Assembly: GCF_000426845.1 (NCBI RefSeq)
Contig: NZ_AUGD01000013.1
Span: 124,001-188,000 of the forward strand
Reading direction: 5' to 3'
Origin: Bradyrhizobium sp. in8p8
GTDB taxonomy: Bacteria; Pseudomonadota; Alphaproteobacteria; Rhizobiales; Xanthobacteraceae
Length of the DNA: 64,000 bases
Positions 33,341 through 43,444 of the stretch are shown one piece after another. Positions within the stretch are counted from its first letter, which is position 1. The number at the start of each line of letters is the position of its first letter. The notes below the pieces were generated by a model. It saw nothing but the letters and a program-made list of their open reading frames with translations. It was not told the DNA's origin and searched no databases. The position numbers were made by a program, and so were the translations under genes.

Positions 33341-34885
33341 TTACCAGAAGCCGCGCTGGAACGGCTGCGCCGGCTGATAATACTGATACTGGCTGCGGCG
33401 GCGCGGATTGCCTTGCTGGACGTAGGGATCACGCGGGTAGAAGAAGCCGAAGCCGTTGTCCCATCCGTCATCGCTGGCGACCATGGCCGGCGCGGTCGGC
33501 TTGCGCGTGATGAAGCCGCCCTGCGGTTCGTTGCTGAGCACCGCGACGAACTCGGTCCGGTAATTGGTCTCGTTGCTCAGCGGCTCATCGGAGATGACGA
33601 TCGACGAGCGCGGCAGCGCGGTCGGTCCGATCCGATCCCACACGTCCTGCGGGATGGTGACCCGGTCGAGCGCGCTCCTGGCCTCATCGCCATTCTCGAT
33701 CGTCACCACGCTCCAGCGCAGGCCCGTATCGGTCTTCGCCATCGCCGTGAAGATATGCGTTCCGATCGGCTGCTCGGGATTGCGGATGGTGACGGGGACC
33801 TCGATGCTGGCATCGAACACCTCGCCGCCGCCGTCGGGCGCCGGCTTGTGCGTGTTCCGCCGCACGTAGAGCTTCTGCGTCGCGCGGCTGATGTAAACCG
33901 AGACCGGCTCGCCGGCGAGCTTTGCGTCGGTCGCCGCCTTGACGGCGTCGGCTTTCCTGGCTGCCGCCGCCTTCGCGGCGTCCTTCGTGGCGGCGACCGC
34001 ATCGCGCTTCGGCTGCGCCGCGGCCATGGCGGCCTCGAGCTGCGTTGCCGCGTCGGCAGCCTTGGCCTCGGCCTTCTGCTTCCGCTCCTCGGCCCTGGCG
34101 CGGGCCTGATCCGTCTTGGCATTGGCGAGCGTCTTGTCGGCGAAGGCGAGCTCGGCGTCTGCGCGGGTCTTCTGCTGCCCCAGCTTGCGCAGCGTGGCCG
34201 GCAGCGCGGTAGCCTCCTTCGCGGCGGCGGACGCAGCTTTCTTGGCCTCGTCGGCCGCCCTGGTGGCCTCCTCCGCCTCGGCGGAGAGCTTGTCGGCCCG
34301 GCCGGGCACGGCCGCGATGGCCTCCGGCTTGGGCACGAACAGCGAGGGATGCGAGATATCGGTCGGGACCGTGTCGTGCGGCGAGACAATCACGCGCATC
34401 CCGATATAGGTCCTGTCGAACACGTTCTCGGCAAAGCCGAACGGCATCCGCACGCAGCCGTGCGAGGCGGCATAGCCGGGCAGCGGTCCGCCATGCAACG
34501 CGATGCCGTTCCAGGTGATGCGCTGCATGTGCGGCATCCAGGCATCGTCATACATGCTCGAGCGATGCTCCCGGTTCTTCTCGAGGATGGCAAAGACGCC
34601 AGCCGGGGTCTCGCGTCCCGTGGTGCCGGTCGACACCGGCGCGCGCACGATCCAACCCTCGGCATCGTAGAAAGTGATCTGCTGGCTCTTGATCGAGACG
34701 ATCGCCATGATCGGCTCGCCGGCCTGGCGGGGCGCGACCGCCTCGGCGGCCTGGCGCTGCTGCTTGGCCGCGGTCGCGGGGGCCGCGCCCACGAATGTGG
34801 CAAGCGTCGCGAGCGCAACCATTCCGGCAGGCCGGAGACGTCGCATCGCCTTGGTGAATTGCGCCGTCGCCAGTTGATTTTTCAT
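33341..34885 (-). CDS. L,D-transpeptidase (YkuD) with coiled-coil and C-terminal domain
   Basis: A 514-residue exported protein: N-terminal signal (GMVALATLATFVGAAPATAA), YkuD domain about residues 55-170 with HGGPLPGYAASHGCVRM (His131, His142, catalytic Cys144). A long Ala/Lys/Glu coiled coil follows (about 205-325), then a second beta domain (VSVYISRATQKLYVRRNTH) and a Tyr/Gln-rich end. Forms 3-3 cross-links or anchors proteins in peptidoglycan. The second VSVYISRATQKLYV unit resembles another, non-catalytic LD-like module. Confidence 0.9.
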   Translation of the reverse strand: MKNQLATAQFTKAMRRLRPAGMVALATLATFVGAAPATAAKQQRQAAEAVAPRQAGEPIMAIVSIKSQQITFYDAEGWIVRAPVSTGTTGRETPAGVFAILEKNREHRSSMYDDAWMPHMQRITWNGIALHGGPLPGYAASHGCVRMPFGFAENVFDRTYIGMRVIVSPHDTVPTDISHPSLFVPKPEAIAAVPGRADKLSAEAEEATRAADEAKKAASAAAKEATALPATLRKLGQQKTRADAELAFADKTLANAKTDQARARAEERKQKAEAKAADAATQLEAAMAAAQPKRDAVAATKDAAKAAAARKADAVKAATDAKLAGEPVSVYISRATQKLYVRRNTHKPAPDGGGEVFDASIEVPVTIRNPEQPIGTHIFTAMAKTDTGLRWSVVTIENGDEARSALDRVTIPQDVWDRIGPTALPRSSIVISDEPLSNETNYRTEFVAVLSNEPQGGFITRKPTAPAMVASDDGWDNGFGFFYPRDPYVQQGNPRRRSQYQYYQPAQPFQRGFW

Positions 34886-35151
34886 GCCATCCTCGGTCGA
34901 GCTGCCAGCCTGCTGTTGTCGCTCACGTGCAGATTGGAATCATTGCTTAAGAAATCGCAGCCGCCTTACGTTCCGTCTGTGGCGGGATTCGGTACGTTCG
35001 AGCGACAAATCTCTCATATACGAGGGTTGGCACAGGCGGAAGGCGGGCTTCGGCCGAGGCCGGCCCGAAGCTGGGCTCGATCGCTGCGGCAGAATGTCCG
35101 GATCACCTTTTGGTGCAGCCGTCCCGGCCGAGCGGGGCGGATGGTCCCTCG

Positions 35152-36588
35152 CTAGACGCCGAGCGCCTTGCGGTTCAATGTTCGCAGGAAACGCAGCGAC
35201 AGCGTTCGCACGTTCGCAACATTCAGCAGCCAGGCCGCGGCGGCATAGGCGAGGCCGCCGGCGAGACTGACCATGACGAGCGGCACGAGGCCGGTGCCGC
35301 CCGCTTGCGATCGGGCCATCAGGATCGCGGCGGCCATCGCGGCCGCGGAGACGGCAACGCCGGCGAGGCGATTGAGCTCGAACGGGACCGGGTGGGCCCG
35401 ATGCATCAAGACGACCGCAACGAGCAATCCGATCGCCTCGGTCGCCAGCGTCGCCAGCGCCGCGCCGTGAAGGCCATAGCCGGCGATCAACGCGAACATC
35501 AGGACGACGCTGATCAGCAGCGTGAGGAAGGATTGCGCCGCCAGCATGAAGGGCCGCTCGGCAAGCTGGAAGCTGATCTGCACGTAGAACTGATTGGCGA
35601 TACCGAAGAGGCGGGCCAGCACCAGGATCGGCAGCAGCGCCGAGACGCCGGCGCGGAAGTCGACGCCGACGAGCGTGCCGGCGACCTGGTCCGCCGCAAG
35701 CGCAAGCCACACCGCAACGGGTGCGACGACGACGAGCAGAAGCTCGAGGCTTTCGGTCAGCCGCTCCCGCGTCGTCTCGCTGTTGTTCTCGGACAATGAC
35801 CGGAACACCAGCGGCACGGTCGCCGCGGCAACGCTGGAGGCGATCATGACCATGAACTGGCGCGGCAGATCGGCGGCAACGCCGAAGATGCCGGCGGCAT
35901 CCTTGCCGAGCAGATAGGCGACGATGAGCCGGTCGCTGGCCGAATAGACCGCAACGGACAATCCGGCCAGCGTCAGCGGCAGGCCGTAGCGCGCCAGCTG
36001 CATGAACTGGCTGCGCTGGAAGCGTGCGATCCTGGTGCGGTCGCCGACGAGATTCATGATGATGCCGGCGAGCGATCCCAGACCGAACGCGGCGAGCAGC
36101 CCCAATCCACCCCAGCCGAGCCAGATGCCGAGAAGACCGAAGCCGACGCTGGAGACGCTGCGCACGATCGAGATCGCCGCGAACCGGTAGGGGCGCAACT
36201 TGGCGCGCTCGAACTCCTGGCCGACGTCGACCGCGTTGGCCATGATCGCCACGAACATGCTGGCGAGCAGCAGCCCGACGCTGACGTCGCTGCGGAACAG
36301 GAAGACCAGCGGAGTGGTGGCGCAGAGCACTGCGGCCGTCAGGGCGAACGCCACGATCGCCGTGCCGCGAAAATCGACGTCCGCCGACATCGCCTGATAG
36401 CGCGACACCGACAGCTTGATCCAGGCGAAGAAGATCGCGCCCAGAATGCCCGCAAGGCTGATGCCGACCACATAGACGCCGTACTCCGCCGGGCTCAGCA
36501 GCCGCGTATAGGCCGTGACGGCGAAGAAGCCCACCGCCGCGGGCAGGATGTAGGCGACCAGGTAGATCGAGAAATGACGATTCAGCAT
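35152..36588 (-). CDS. Polysaccharide flippase / oligosaccharide exporter (Wzx-like)
   Basis: A 478-residue polytopic protein with about 12-14 hydrophobic segments. It starts HFSIYLVAYILPAAVGFFAVTAYTRLLSPAEYGVY, the usual MATE-like flippase N-terminus, and has an RYGLPLTLAGLSVAVYSASDRLIVAYLLG block. Flips lipid-linked sugar units across the inner membrane. Glycosyltransferases are not adjacent, though DUF6492 and GH10 genes lie nearby. Confidence 0.9.
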   Translation of the reverse strand: MLNRHFSIYLVAYILPAAVGFFAVTAYTRLLSPAEYGVYVVGISLAGILGAIFFAWIKLSVSRYQAMSADVDFRGTAIVAFALTAAVLCATTPLVFLFRSDVSVGLLLASMFVAIMANAVDVGQEFERAKLRPYRFAAISIVRSVSSVGFGLLGIWLGWGGLGLLAAFGLGSLAGIIMNLVGDRTRIARFQRSQFMQLARYGLPLTLAGLSVAVYSASDRLIVAYLLGKDAAGIFGVAADLPRQFMVMIASSVAAATVPLVFRSLSENNSETTRERLTESLELLLVVVAPVAVWLALAADQVAGTLVGVDFRAGVSALLPILVLARLFGIANQFYVQISFQLAERPFMLAAQSFLTLLISVVLMFALIAGYGLHGAALATLATEAIGLLVAVVLMHRAHPVPFELNRLAGVAVSAAAMAAAILMARSQAGGTGLVPLVMVSLAGGLAYAAAAWLLNVANVRTLSLRFLRTLNRKALGV

Positions 36589-36935
36589 GCGATCAAGGGA
36601 CCGGCGGCGGTCTTGCGAGTGTGGTCGATCCGATCGGATCCTGGCGGCGAACGAAACGGCGCCGCAGCATCTCTCAAGAATGTCACATTAGTCTGCAGAT
36701 CGGGCGGCGAATGAGGCCTTGCGGCCGCTTTCGCGCGTTAGCGTTAAATTTGCCCTGTGCCGAACCGGCGGACCGGTCATCGAAAAGAAACCATGTTCCG
36801 GGCGATCTCCCGCGTTCGGCGCGGCCGTAACACACACGCGCCGAAGGTTCCGAGTTAACCCAACAACATGAAACCCGGGCGGTGCACGGCGCCGCTTGGT
36901 ACGAAGGCGCGTTGGTTGCAAAAGGAACGCCCAAC
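36589..36935. other. Divergent gap between flippase and GH10 gene
   Basis: Contains the promoters of both genes. Only small inverted repeats are visible (CCGGCGGACCGG near 36764). A longer xylanase start at ATG 36882 would use the last 54 bases. No other reading frame looks coding. Confidence 0.4.
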
Positions 36936-38003
36936 GTGGTCAGGCTCGATCGACGCGAATTTCTCCTCGGCAGCGCCGCAGCCCTCGCGGCGGGCGCATC
37001 GGCGTCCGCAGTGCCGGCGTCGAAACGCGCCCAGCGTCGTCCCGGCTTTGGCGCTGCGGCCACGTTGTGGGATCTGCAAGCGGATCCGCGGCTCGGCGAG
37101 GCCATCAGCACCTATTGCACGCAGATTGTGCCGGTGCTCGAGCTGAAATGGCCGATGCTGCGGCCGGATGCGCACACGTTCGCTTTCGAGCGCGCCGACG
37201 CGATCCTGGATTTCGCGCGAGACAACGATCTCTCGATGCGCGGCCACGCGCTCGCCTGGTATCATGACATTCCGGACTGGACCAAGCAGATCAAGGACAC
37301 CAAGGGCGTCGAGCGCGCCTATCGCGACCACATCGGCACCGTCGTGTCCTACTACAAGGACAAGCTGACATCGTGGGATGTCGTGAACGAGCCGATCCCG
37401 GACAATCCTCGCAGTCCGAAGGACCGGCGCGACACGTTCTGGACGCAGCATCTGGGTCAGAGCTGGATTCCGCTGGCGTTCCGCACGGCGGCTGCGGCGG
37501 ACCCCTTCGTCAAGCTCGCGATCAACGAATACGACATCGAATCGGCGAAAGACTCGTTCATCGCCAAGCGCGCGGCCTATCGCAACCTCATCATGGATTT
37601 GCTCGACCGGGGCGTTCCGCTCCACGCGGTCGGGCTGCAATCGCATCTGCACGCCGAGCTCGAGATCGACACGCACGGGCTCGCCGAATTCGTTACCGAG
37701 CTGCGTTCCTGGGGACTCGATGTGCTCGTCACCGAACTCGACGTCGACGACCAGAAGCTGGCGGGTAGTCCGGCGGAGCGCGACGCCATCGTCGCCAAGC
37801 GCGTCGACGACCTTCTCACCGCAATCTCGGTCAGCGGCCCGGTCCGCTCGATCCTGACCTGGGGACTCTCGGACCGCTACAGCTGGATCAACGGCACGTT
37901 TGCCCGCAAGGACAAGCAGCCGAACCGCCCCTTGCCGCTCGACGGCGAGTTCAAGCCTAAGCCGTTCATGGACGTCATCAGCAAGTTCACGAACGAGGCT
38001 TGA
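36936..38003 (+). CDS. Tat-exported GH10 endo-beta-1,4-xylanase-like enzyme
   Basis: A 355-residue protein from GTG 36936 (AAGGAACG site upstream; ATG 36882 also in frame). The N-terminus LDRREFLLGSAAALAAGASA is a twin-Arg signal. GH10 barrel: RGHALAWYHDIPDW, acid/base Glu in SWDVVNEPIPDN (about Glu152), QSHLHAELEID and nucleophile Glu in VLVTELDVDDQK (about Glu267). Hydrolyses beta-1,4-xylan-like chains in the periplasm. Close neighbours are envelope polysaccharide genes, so the substrate may be endogenous. Confidence 0.92.
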   Translation: MVRLDRREFLLGSAAALAAGASASAVPASKRAQRRPGFGAAATLWDLQADPRLGEAISTYCTQIVPVLELKWPMLRPDAHTFAFERADAILDFARDNDLSMRGHALAWYHDIPDWTKQIKDTKGVERAYRDHIGTVVSYYKDKLTSWDVVNEPIPDNPRSPKDRRDTFWTQHLGQSWIPLAFRTAAAADPFVKLAINEYDIESAKDSFIAKRAAYRNLIMDLLDRGVPLHAVGLQSHLHAELEIDTHGLAEFVTELRSWGLDVLVTELDVDDQKLAGSPAERDAIVAKRVDDLLTAISVSGPVRSILTWGLSDRYSWINGTFARKDKQPNRPLPLDGEFKPKPFMDVISKFTNEA

Positions 38004-38006
38004 AGG

Positions 38007-38954
38007 CTATCGCATCTTCGGCGTTTCGAACGCGGGCGCATCTCCGACGTGATCGGGAGCCAGGCCCGGACTGCGACGATCGCGCGATGAGAGACGGAAC
38101 ACGTCGCGGATGTCCTCGACCGAGGTTGACGAATAGGACTGGATGCAGAGTGCAACCTGCTCGGGGGAGGCCGCATGCATCATCGCTTCGATGGCCGGGC
38201 GGTCAAGGGGCGTGTCATCCCAGTGCGAGACTGCAATGCTGTCTTCGGTGACCCGATGTCTCGCCAGATGGTCCGGCGAATTCGCGACGAAATTCCCGTA
38301 AAGCAGATATTCGGAGAATTTCTTCTTCCGGCACAATGCCAGAGCCCAGCTCAAGCCCGTGGCCGACTTGATGGCGCCGACCATCGCACGCACCGTGTCC
38401 TTGTCCCAGACCAGCGCGTTGCCGACATAATCGTCGGCCGGGAACGAGCGCTGCTCGATACCGAGAAGCTGATCGACCGTGCGGAGCCAGAGGCCATGCA
38501 GCGGATGATCCGCCCCGATCGCCTTGGGCGCGACGAACAGCGGCGTCTTCTCGGCGCCTGCATATTGGCGGACGTCGAATTCGCGGAAGAAAAGATTGTC
38601 CGAGTCGAGAATGCAGACGCGCTGCTCAGGTGCATTCAGGACGCCGGCGATCTTCAGGATCTGCTGGATATGCCAGCCGTGCACCGGTGAAGACAGCAGC
38701 GACAGCCAGATGCGCCGGTTGCCGAATTGCAGCGCCGGCGGCAGCGCGAGCAGCCATTTCGGCAGATAGCGCGAGGCCGGAACGATAACGCGCCTGTCGG
38801 AGACGAACGGTGCGAACAGCGGCACGTCCTCGTCGTTCACAAGCACATAATGCCGCGTGAATCCCGAGAGCCAGGTGTCGATGCTCTCGCTGAGGAGCGA
38901 GAAACGTTCGATATCCTTGGCATAGCTGGCAGTCAGCAGTGCAACGGAATGCAT
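38007..38954 (-). CDS. DUF6492 family protein (glycosyltransferase-like fold)
   Basis: A 315-residue protein starting MHSVALLTASYAKDIERFSLL with RVCILDSDNLFFREFDVRQ, a DxD-type segment as in GT-A glycosyltransferases, and later GNFVANSPDH. Convergent with the GH10 gene (3 bases apart). May decorate an envelope polysaccharide; no experimental role known to me. Confidence 0.8.
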   Translation of the reverse strand: MHSVALLTASYAKDIERFSLLSESIDTWLSGFTRHYVLVNDEDVPLFAPFVSDRRVIVPASRYLPKWLLALPPALQFGNRRIWLSLLSSPVHGWHIQQILKIAGVLNAPEQRVCILDSDNLFFREFDVRQYAGAEKTPLFVAPKAIGADHPLHGLWLRTVDQLLGIEQRSFPADDYVGNALVWDKDTVRAMVGAIKSATGLSWALALCRKKKFSEYLLYGNFVANSPDHLARHRVTEDSIAVSHWDDTPLDRPAIEAMMHAASPEQVALCIQSYSSTSVEDIRDVFRLSSRDRRSPGLAPDHVGDAPAFETPKMR

Positions 38955-39051
38955 GGAGCGCGCTCAAGAATTGCCATCAGGCCGCACTCATAGCGGCAAT
39001 GGGGAGCGTTGGAAACTTGCTATCGCAATCAAGGTAAAATGAAACGAAGAA

Positions 39052-39846
39052 TTAACCATCCGACGGCAGCCCTTGCGCGAGACCGCGAAAGCGCAGCGGT
39101 GCCGGGGCCGATGCCCGCTGCCACCAATCGGCGACCCGGTCGTCGAGGGCAGTCACACCGCGCCCCTGGCCGGGGAAGATGCGAATCTGCTGGATCGCCT
39201 CGGCCTCGAAACGTTTGGCCTTCCGCGTGATCTTGATCGCGGCGCCTTCGCGATCCCGCTGGGTCAGCGGCACCAGAAGACGGCCGCGCGGACGCAGCGA
39301 CCGCAGCCAGAGCGGATGCGGGTGCGAGAAACCGGCATGCACAATGATCACGTCGGCGGGTTCGACGACATCCTTGCATCCGTCGCCATGGACGACCGTG
39401 ACGTTGCCATAGCCGCGCAAATAGTTCCCCGCTCGGGCCGCGAGCCGCTCATCGCATTCGATCGCATGCACGTGGCCCTTTGGGCCGACCATCCTCGACA
39501 GCACCGCGGAGAAATAGCCGAGGCCGCAGCCGATCTGCACGACACGCTCTCCCTGCTTGACGTCGAGTATGTCGATCAAATGCGCCCACAGGCTCGGCAA
39601 CCCCGTGTCGAGCTTGCGACGCGCGTCGATCGCGACCAGCACATTGTCGTAGAGATGGACCGGATCTGCATCGGGCGTCAGCCGGTAGCTGCGCGCCGCC
39701 TCGTCCTTGATGCGCCAGGGTCCGCGCGGCAGAAAATCCTCACGCGGAACGGCAGCAAGCGCATCGAGCAGGCGCTTTGAGGAAATCAGCTCGCGCCTGG
39801 CAATCAATCCCACATAGCGCGCACGTGCGGCGGCAATATCCCGCAT
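39052..39846 (-). CDS. PCMT-like (protein-L-isoaspartate O-methyltransferase family) methyltransferase
   Basis: A 264-residue protein from ATG 39846. SAM motif I VVQIGCGLGYFSAVLSRMVG, then HVHAIECDERLAARAGNYL and VIIVHAGFSHPHPLW; the N-terminal DFLPRGPWRIKDEAARSYRL resembles PCMT substrate-loop regions. One base separates it from the stop of the upstream cyclase-ATPase gene, so it is translationally coupled. True isoaspartate repair activity is not certain; it may methylate something else. Confidence 0.82.
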   Translation of the reverse strand: MRDIAAARARYVGLIARRELISSKRLLDALAAVPREDFLPRGPWRIKDEAARSYRLTPDADPVHLYDNVLVAIDARRKLDTGLPSLWAHLIDILDVKQGERVVQIGCGLGYFSAVLSRMVGPKGHVHAIECDERLAARAGNYLRGYGNVTVVHGDGCKDVVEPADVIIVHAGFSHPHPLWLRSLRPRGRLLVPLTQRDREGAAIKITRKAKRFEAEAIQQIRIFPGQGRGVTALDDRVADWWQRASAPAPLRFRGLAQGLPSDG

Positions 39847-39847
39847 G

Positions 39848-42800
39848 TCACAGATCGGCCTGCTCGCGAGCGGGCGCATCCGCGCCAAGCTCGTTGACGA
39901 GCTGCATCGCCTGCTTCAGGTCCGCCGTGTAAAGGCCCTCGCTGAATTTGGCCACGATCGGCACCAGCAGGAGTCTTGCGTGCTCGCGCTTGCCGGTTTC
40001 AAGCGACAGGCGCGCAAGGCTGACGGCGGTGCGGAGCTCCCAGGACAGCGCACCCTGCTTGCGTGCGATCTCCAGGGATAACTCGAACAGACCTTCGGCC
40101 TCCTGCACCGAGACCGGATCACCGTCCGACAGCGTGATCTCGCCCTGCAGGCGATGGACCTCGGCGAGGTAGGAATGATCGCCCGTGCGCCTTGCCGTCG
40201 CGAGCGCACCATCGAGGGCGCGCAGGGCGGCCTCGCGCAACCCAACCTTGGCATAGGCTTCCGCGAGCAGGCAGCGGAACCAGCAGCCGGCCAGCCAGGA
40301 ATCCATCGCCTCGTACTCGTCGAGGCCGAGGCGCATCTGGCGGAGCCCTTCGTCGGCGTCGCCGAGCTGAGCCAGCGCCCAGCCGCGCAGGATCGCCGCC
40401 TGCTGCTTCCAATGCAGGAAATTGTGCTCGGTGGCGATGATCATCGCGCGGTTGGCATGGTCGCGCGTGCCCTCGACGTCGCGCAGATGCTGACAGAGAT
40501 AGGCACCGAACACGAGAGCGAAAGCGAGGGTGAAGGGATGCCGGATCTTCTCCGCATTCGCGATCGCCTGCTCGCTATGCTGGCGTGCTGCGTCGGGGCG
40601 ACCAAGGAACCACAGGAGATAGCCGAGATAGGACAGCGAGACCACTCCGGGATCGGTGCCGTGTCGCTCCATCAGATCGGAATGCAGATCCGGGCTGTAG
40701 AGGTTGATGCACCGGTGCAAATGATGCTGGGATGCGGCAAAGCGCCCACGATAGAGCATGGTCATCGCGATCGAGCGGTGCGCTTCGATCAGGTATCCGG
40801 TCTGCTGCGCCGGCTGCGCCCGCTCGTTCAGTCGCGCGCGCTTGGCGAACCTCAACAGCTCGACGCTGAGTTCGTGCGCGCGGGTCAGATCTGCGCGGAT
40901 GAAATGACAGACCCAGAGGCCGCGGGTCGCAGCGAAGGCCTTTTCGTCGTCGTCGAGCTGATAGCCGAGCTCCAGCGCGCGGGTATAGTTCTCCTCGACT
41001 TCCTGCACCGCGTAGCCCTTGGCGGCAATCAGCGCATTGCCGAGCGCAATGCGCAGCTCGAGCTCCATCTCGTCTGCGCCCTGCATGCGCGCATTGGCTT
41101 GCACGACCGCGAGGCCGCGGTGCAGATGGCCGATCGCCTCCAGATTGGCGCCGCTCTTGGCGGCCTGCTTGCCGGCCTTGAGCCAGAAGCTCGCAGCGCC
41201 CTCGCTCTGGCCGGATTCGGTGAGGTGATGGGCGAGCAGCTCCGGTTCGCGATCGGTCTTCTCCGGGTACATCTCGACGAGCACCTGGGCGATCCTGGAA
41301 TGCAGCTTGCGCCGCTCGCTGTGTAGCAGGCTGTCATGCGCGGCGTTCTGGATCATCACGTGCTTGAAGGAGTAGAGCGCGTCCGGCGGATGGCCGCGGC
41401 GGATGATCAAACCCGCCTGCTCCAGATGATTGAGTGCCGCCTCGATCTGCTCGGCCGGTGTATTGGCGACGGCGTGCAGCGTCTCGTAGGAGAACTCGCG
41501 GCCGATCGTGGCACCGATCTGCGCAATCCGCTTGAACGGTCCCATCCGGTCGAGCCGCGCCATCAGCGAGTCGGTCAGGGTTGCCGGGATTGCGAGTTGC
41601 CGCCAGGGCCCCGACAACACATAGCGCCCGTGGCGCTCGGTCAGGAGGTTGGATTCAAGGACGGTCTTCGTCAGTTCTTCCAGGAACAGCGGCACGCCGT
41701 CCGTCTTGACGATGATCTCCTCCACGACCTCCTTGGGCAGCTCTCGACCGGCGACACGTTCGACCAGAGTCGTGCGAAGCTGCCGGCTCAGACGGTTCAG
41801 GACCAGGGTGGTGATGTGCGAATGGGCGTTCCAGCTTGGCTGGAATTCGACGCGCGCGGTGATGACGACCAGGATCGGGCGGTTCTGTACCCGCTCGACC
41901 AGCAGGTCGATCACCTCGCGGGACGTCGGATCGATCCAGTGCAAATCCTCGAACGCGATCACCAGCGGCATGTCGCGTGCAAGGCCGAGGAAGTGGTTGA
42001 CCAGCGCCACAACGGTCGCATCCTTCTGCTGCTGCGGCGACAGTTCGAGCGGCGGATAGCGGTCCCCCGTTGGTATCGACAGCAGAGCGGCAAACAGCGG
42101 CGTGACTTGCTCGATATCGCCATGAGCGGCAGCGATCGCTTTTTCGAGGCTCGCCAGCGACAGCGCTGACGTATCATCGCGATCGAGGCCGAGCGAGAAC
42201 TTGAGCTGCTCGACGAACGGATGGAACGCGGTGGAGGTGTAGTAAGGCGAGCACTGGAGCGAAACCTGCCCATGGCGGTCGCCCGATATCCGCTCGAAGA
42301 TCTCCTGGATGATACGCGACTTGCCGATGCCGGGCTCGCCGAACTTGACCACGACCTGGCCGTCGCCGTCCTTGGCCTGCTGCCAGCGTCCCATCAACAG
42401 CGCGATCTCCTCCTCGCGGTTGACGAGGGGCGTCAGCCGCGTGCCCATGGCCGCGGCAAAGCGCGTCTCCACCCGCGAGGCGCGCACCACGTGCCAGACC
42501 TGCGTCTTCTCGGAGATGCCCTTCAAGTCGTGGACGCCCAGATTGCGGTAGTCGAACTTCCCCTTCAGCAGCGACTGCGTCGAAGCGGAGATCACGACGC
42601 CATTGGGCGGAGCCAGGGCTTGCAGGCGCGCGGCGAGGTTGACGGTTTCTCCCACCGCGGAGTCGCGCTCCTCGGTGCCCTGCCCGACGAGATCGCCGAC
42701 CACGACGAGGCCGGTCGCGATTCCGATGCGCACGGCCGGCGAATGGCTCGGCGCACCACGCGGCTCGACCGCGCGCGCGCTCGACAGCGCCCTCACGATT

Positions 42801-43309
42801 TCCAGCCCGGCGCGCACCGCACGCTCCGCATCGTCCTCATGGGCGGATGGATAGCCGAAATAGACCAGGATACCGTCGCCGACGAAACGCGCGGCAAAGC
42901 CCTCGTAGTGCTTGACCACGCGGACACAGGTTTCGCGGAAGCCGGCAATCATGTCGCGGACGTCTTCCGGATCGAACTGCGTGGAAAGCAACGTCGAATC
43001 CACCATGTCGCAGAACATGGTGGTGAGTTGGCGCCGTTCAGCACCGACCTCCGCCCGCGCTTGTGGACGCACCGCTGCGGTGGGCGATTCCGCCGTTTCC
43101 GCCTGAAACAACGCCGCCATCGCCCGCTGGAGCCGCTTGCGATCGCCGAGCGGCAATCCGAGCTCGATCAGATCGGGTTCGGTCAGGTCCCCCATGACGT
43201 CGAGATCGAGACGATGCTGCGCGAACAGATCGCTGTAGCGGCCGAGGCCGATACCTTCGAGCCAGCGTTTCAGCTCGCCTTCTCCCGTGCCCGGCTCATT
43301 CTCCAGCAT
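39848..43309 (-). CDS. SAM domain - class III cyclase - AAA ATPase - TPR regulator
   Basis: A 1153-residue protein. Residues 1-70: SAM domain (LKRWLEGIGLGRYSDLFAQ). About 90-280: cyclase domain (TTMFCDMVDSTLLS, FVGDGILVYFGYP, SAVGETVNLAARLQ). About 300-620: STAND-like ATPase with Walker A GEPGIGKSR and Walker B VIAFEDLHW. The rest is TPR-like helical repeats to the C-terminus. The cyclase substrate Lys is Arg (FAARFVGDG). Soluble; probably a ligand-sensing signal protein. Divergent from the NRPS across 135 bases and coupled to the methyltransferase. Confidence 0.92.
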   Translation of the reverse strand: MLENEPGTGEGELKRWLEGIGLGRYSDLFAQHRLDLDVMGDLTEPDLIELGLPLGDRKRLQRAMAALFQAETAESPTAAVRPQARAEVGAERRQLTTMFCDMVDSTLLSTQFDPEDVRDMIAGFRETCVRVVKHYEGFAARFVGDGILVYFGYPSAHEDDAERAVRAGLEIVRALSSARAVEPRGAPSHSPAVRIGIATGLVVVGDLVGQGTEERDSAVGETVNLAARLQALAPPNGVVISASTQSLLKGKFDYRNLGVHDLKGISEKTQVWHVVRASRVETRFAAAMGTRLTPLVNREEEIALLMGRWQQAKDGDGQVVVKFGEPGIGKSRIIQEIFERISGDRHGQVSLQCSPYYTSTAFHPFVEQLKFSLGLDRDDTSALSLASLEKAIAAAHGDIEQVTPLFAALLSIPTGDRYPPLELSPQQQKDATVVALVNHFLGLARDMPLVIAFEDLHWIDPTSREVIDLLVERVQNRPILVVITARVEFQPSWNAHSHITTLVLNRLSRQLRTTLVERVAGRELPKEVVEEIIVKTDGVPLFLEELTKTVLESNLLTERHGRYVLSGPWRQLAIPATLTDSLMARLDRMGPFKRIAQIGATIGREFSYETLHAVANTPAEQIEAALNHLEQAGLIIRRGHPPDALYSFKHVMIQNAAHDSLLHSERRKLHSRIAQVLVEMYPEKTDREPELLAHHLTESGQSEGAASFWLKAGKQAAKSGANLEAIGHLHRGLAVVQANARMQGADEMELELRIALGNALIAAKGYAVQEVEENYTRALELGYQLDDDEKAFAATRGLWVCHFIRADLTRAHELSVELLRFAKRARLNERAQPAQQTGYLIEAHRSIAMTMLYRGRFAASQHHLHRCINLYSPDLHSDLMERHGTDPGVVSLSYLGYLLWFLGRPDAARQHSEQAIANAEKIRHPFTLAFALVFGAYLCQHLRDVEGTRDHANRAMIIATEHNFLHWKQQAAILRGWALAQLGDADEGLRQMRLGLDEYEAMDSWLAGCWFRCLLAEAYAKVGLREAALRALDGALATARRTGDHSYLAEVHRLQGEITLSDGDPVSVQEAEGLFELSLEIARKQGALSWELRTAVSLARLSLETGKREHARLLLVPIVAKFSEGLYTADLKQAMQLVNELGADAPAREQADL

Positions 43310-43444
43310 GGTGATTCTGCCCGACCATCACTCCGTCGAAGGGCTTAGAGCCCCTCAACCACAGATATTGGGGCCCAAACTTCACCTCGGACTGGACGCA
43401 TTCCCTAACTTCTTGGAAGAATAGCTCAATCGCATCAAAAGGGA

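Noticed and set aside
33413..35155. 580-residue plus-strand open frame rich in Gly/Arg
   Set aside because: Antisense of the L,D-transpeptidase; the repetitive Arg/Gly pattern comes from its Ala/Lys coiled-coil codons.
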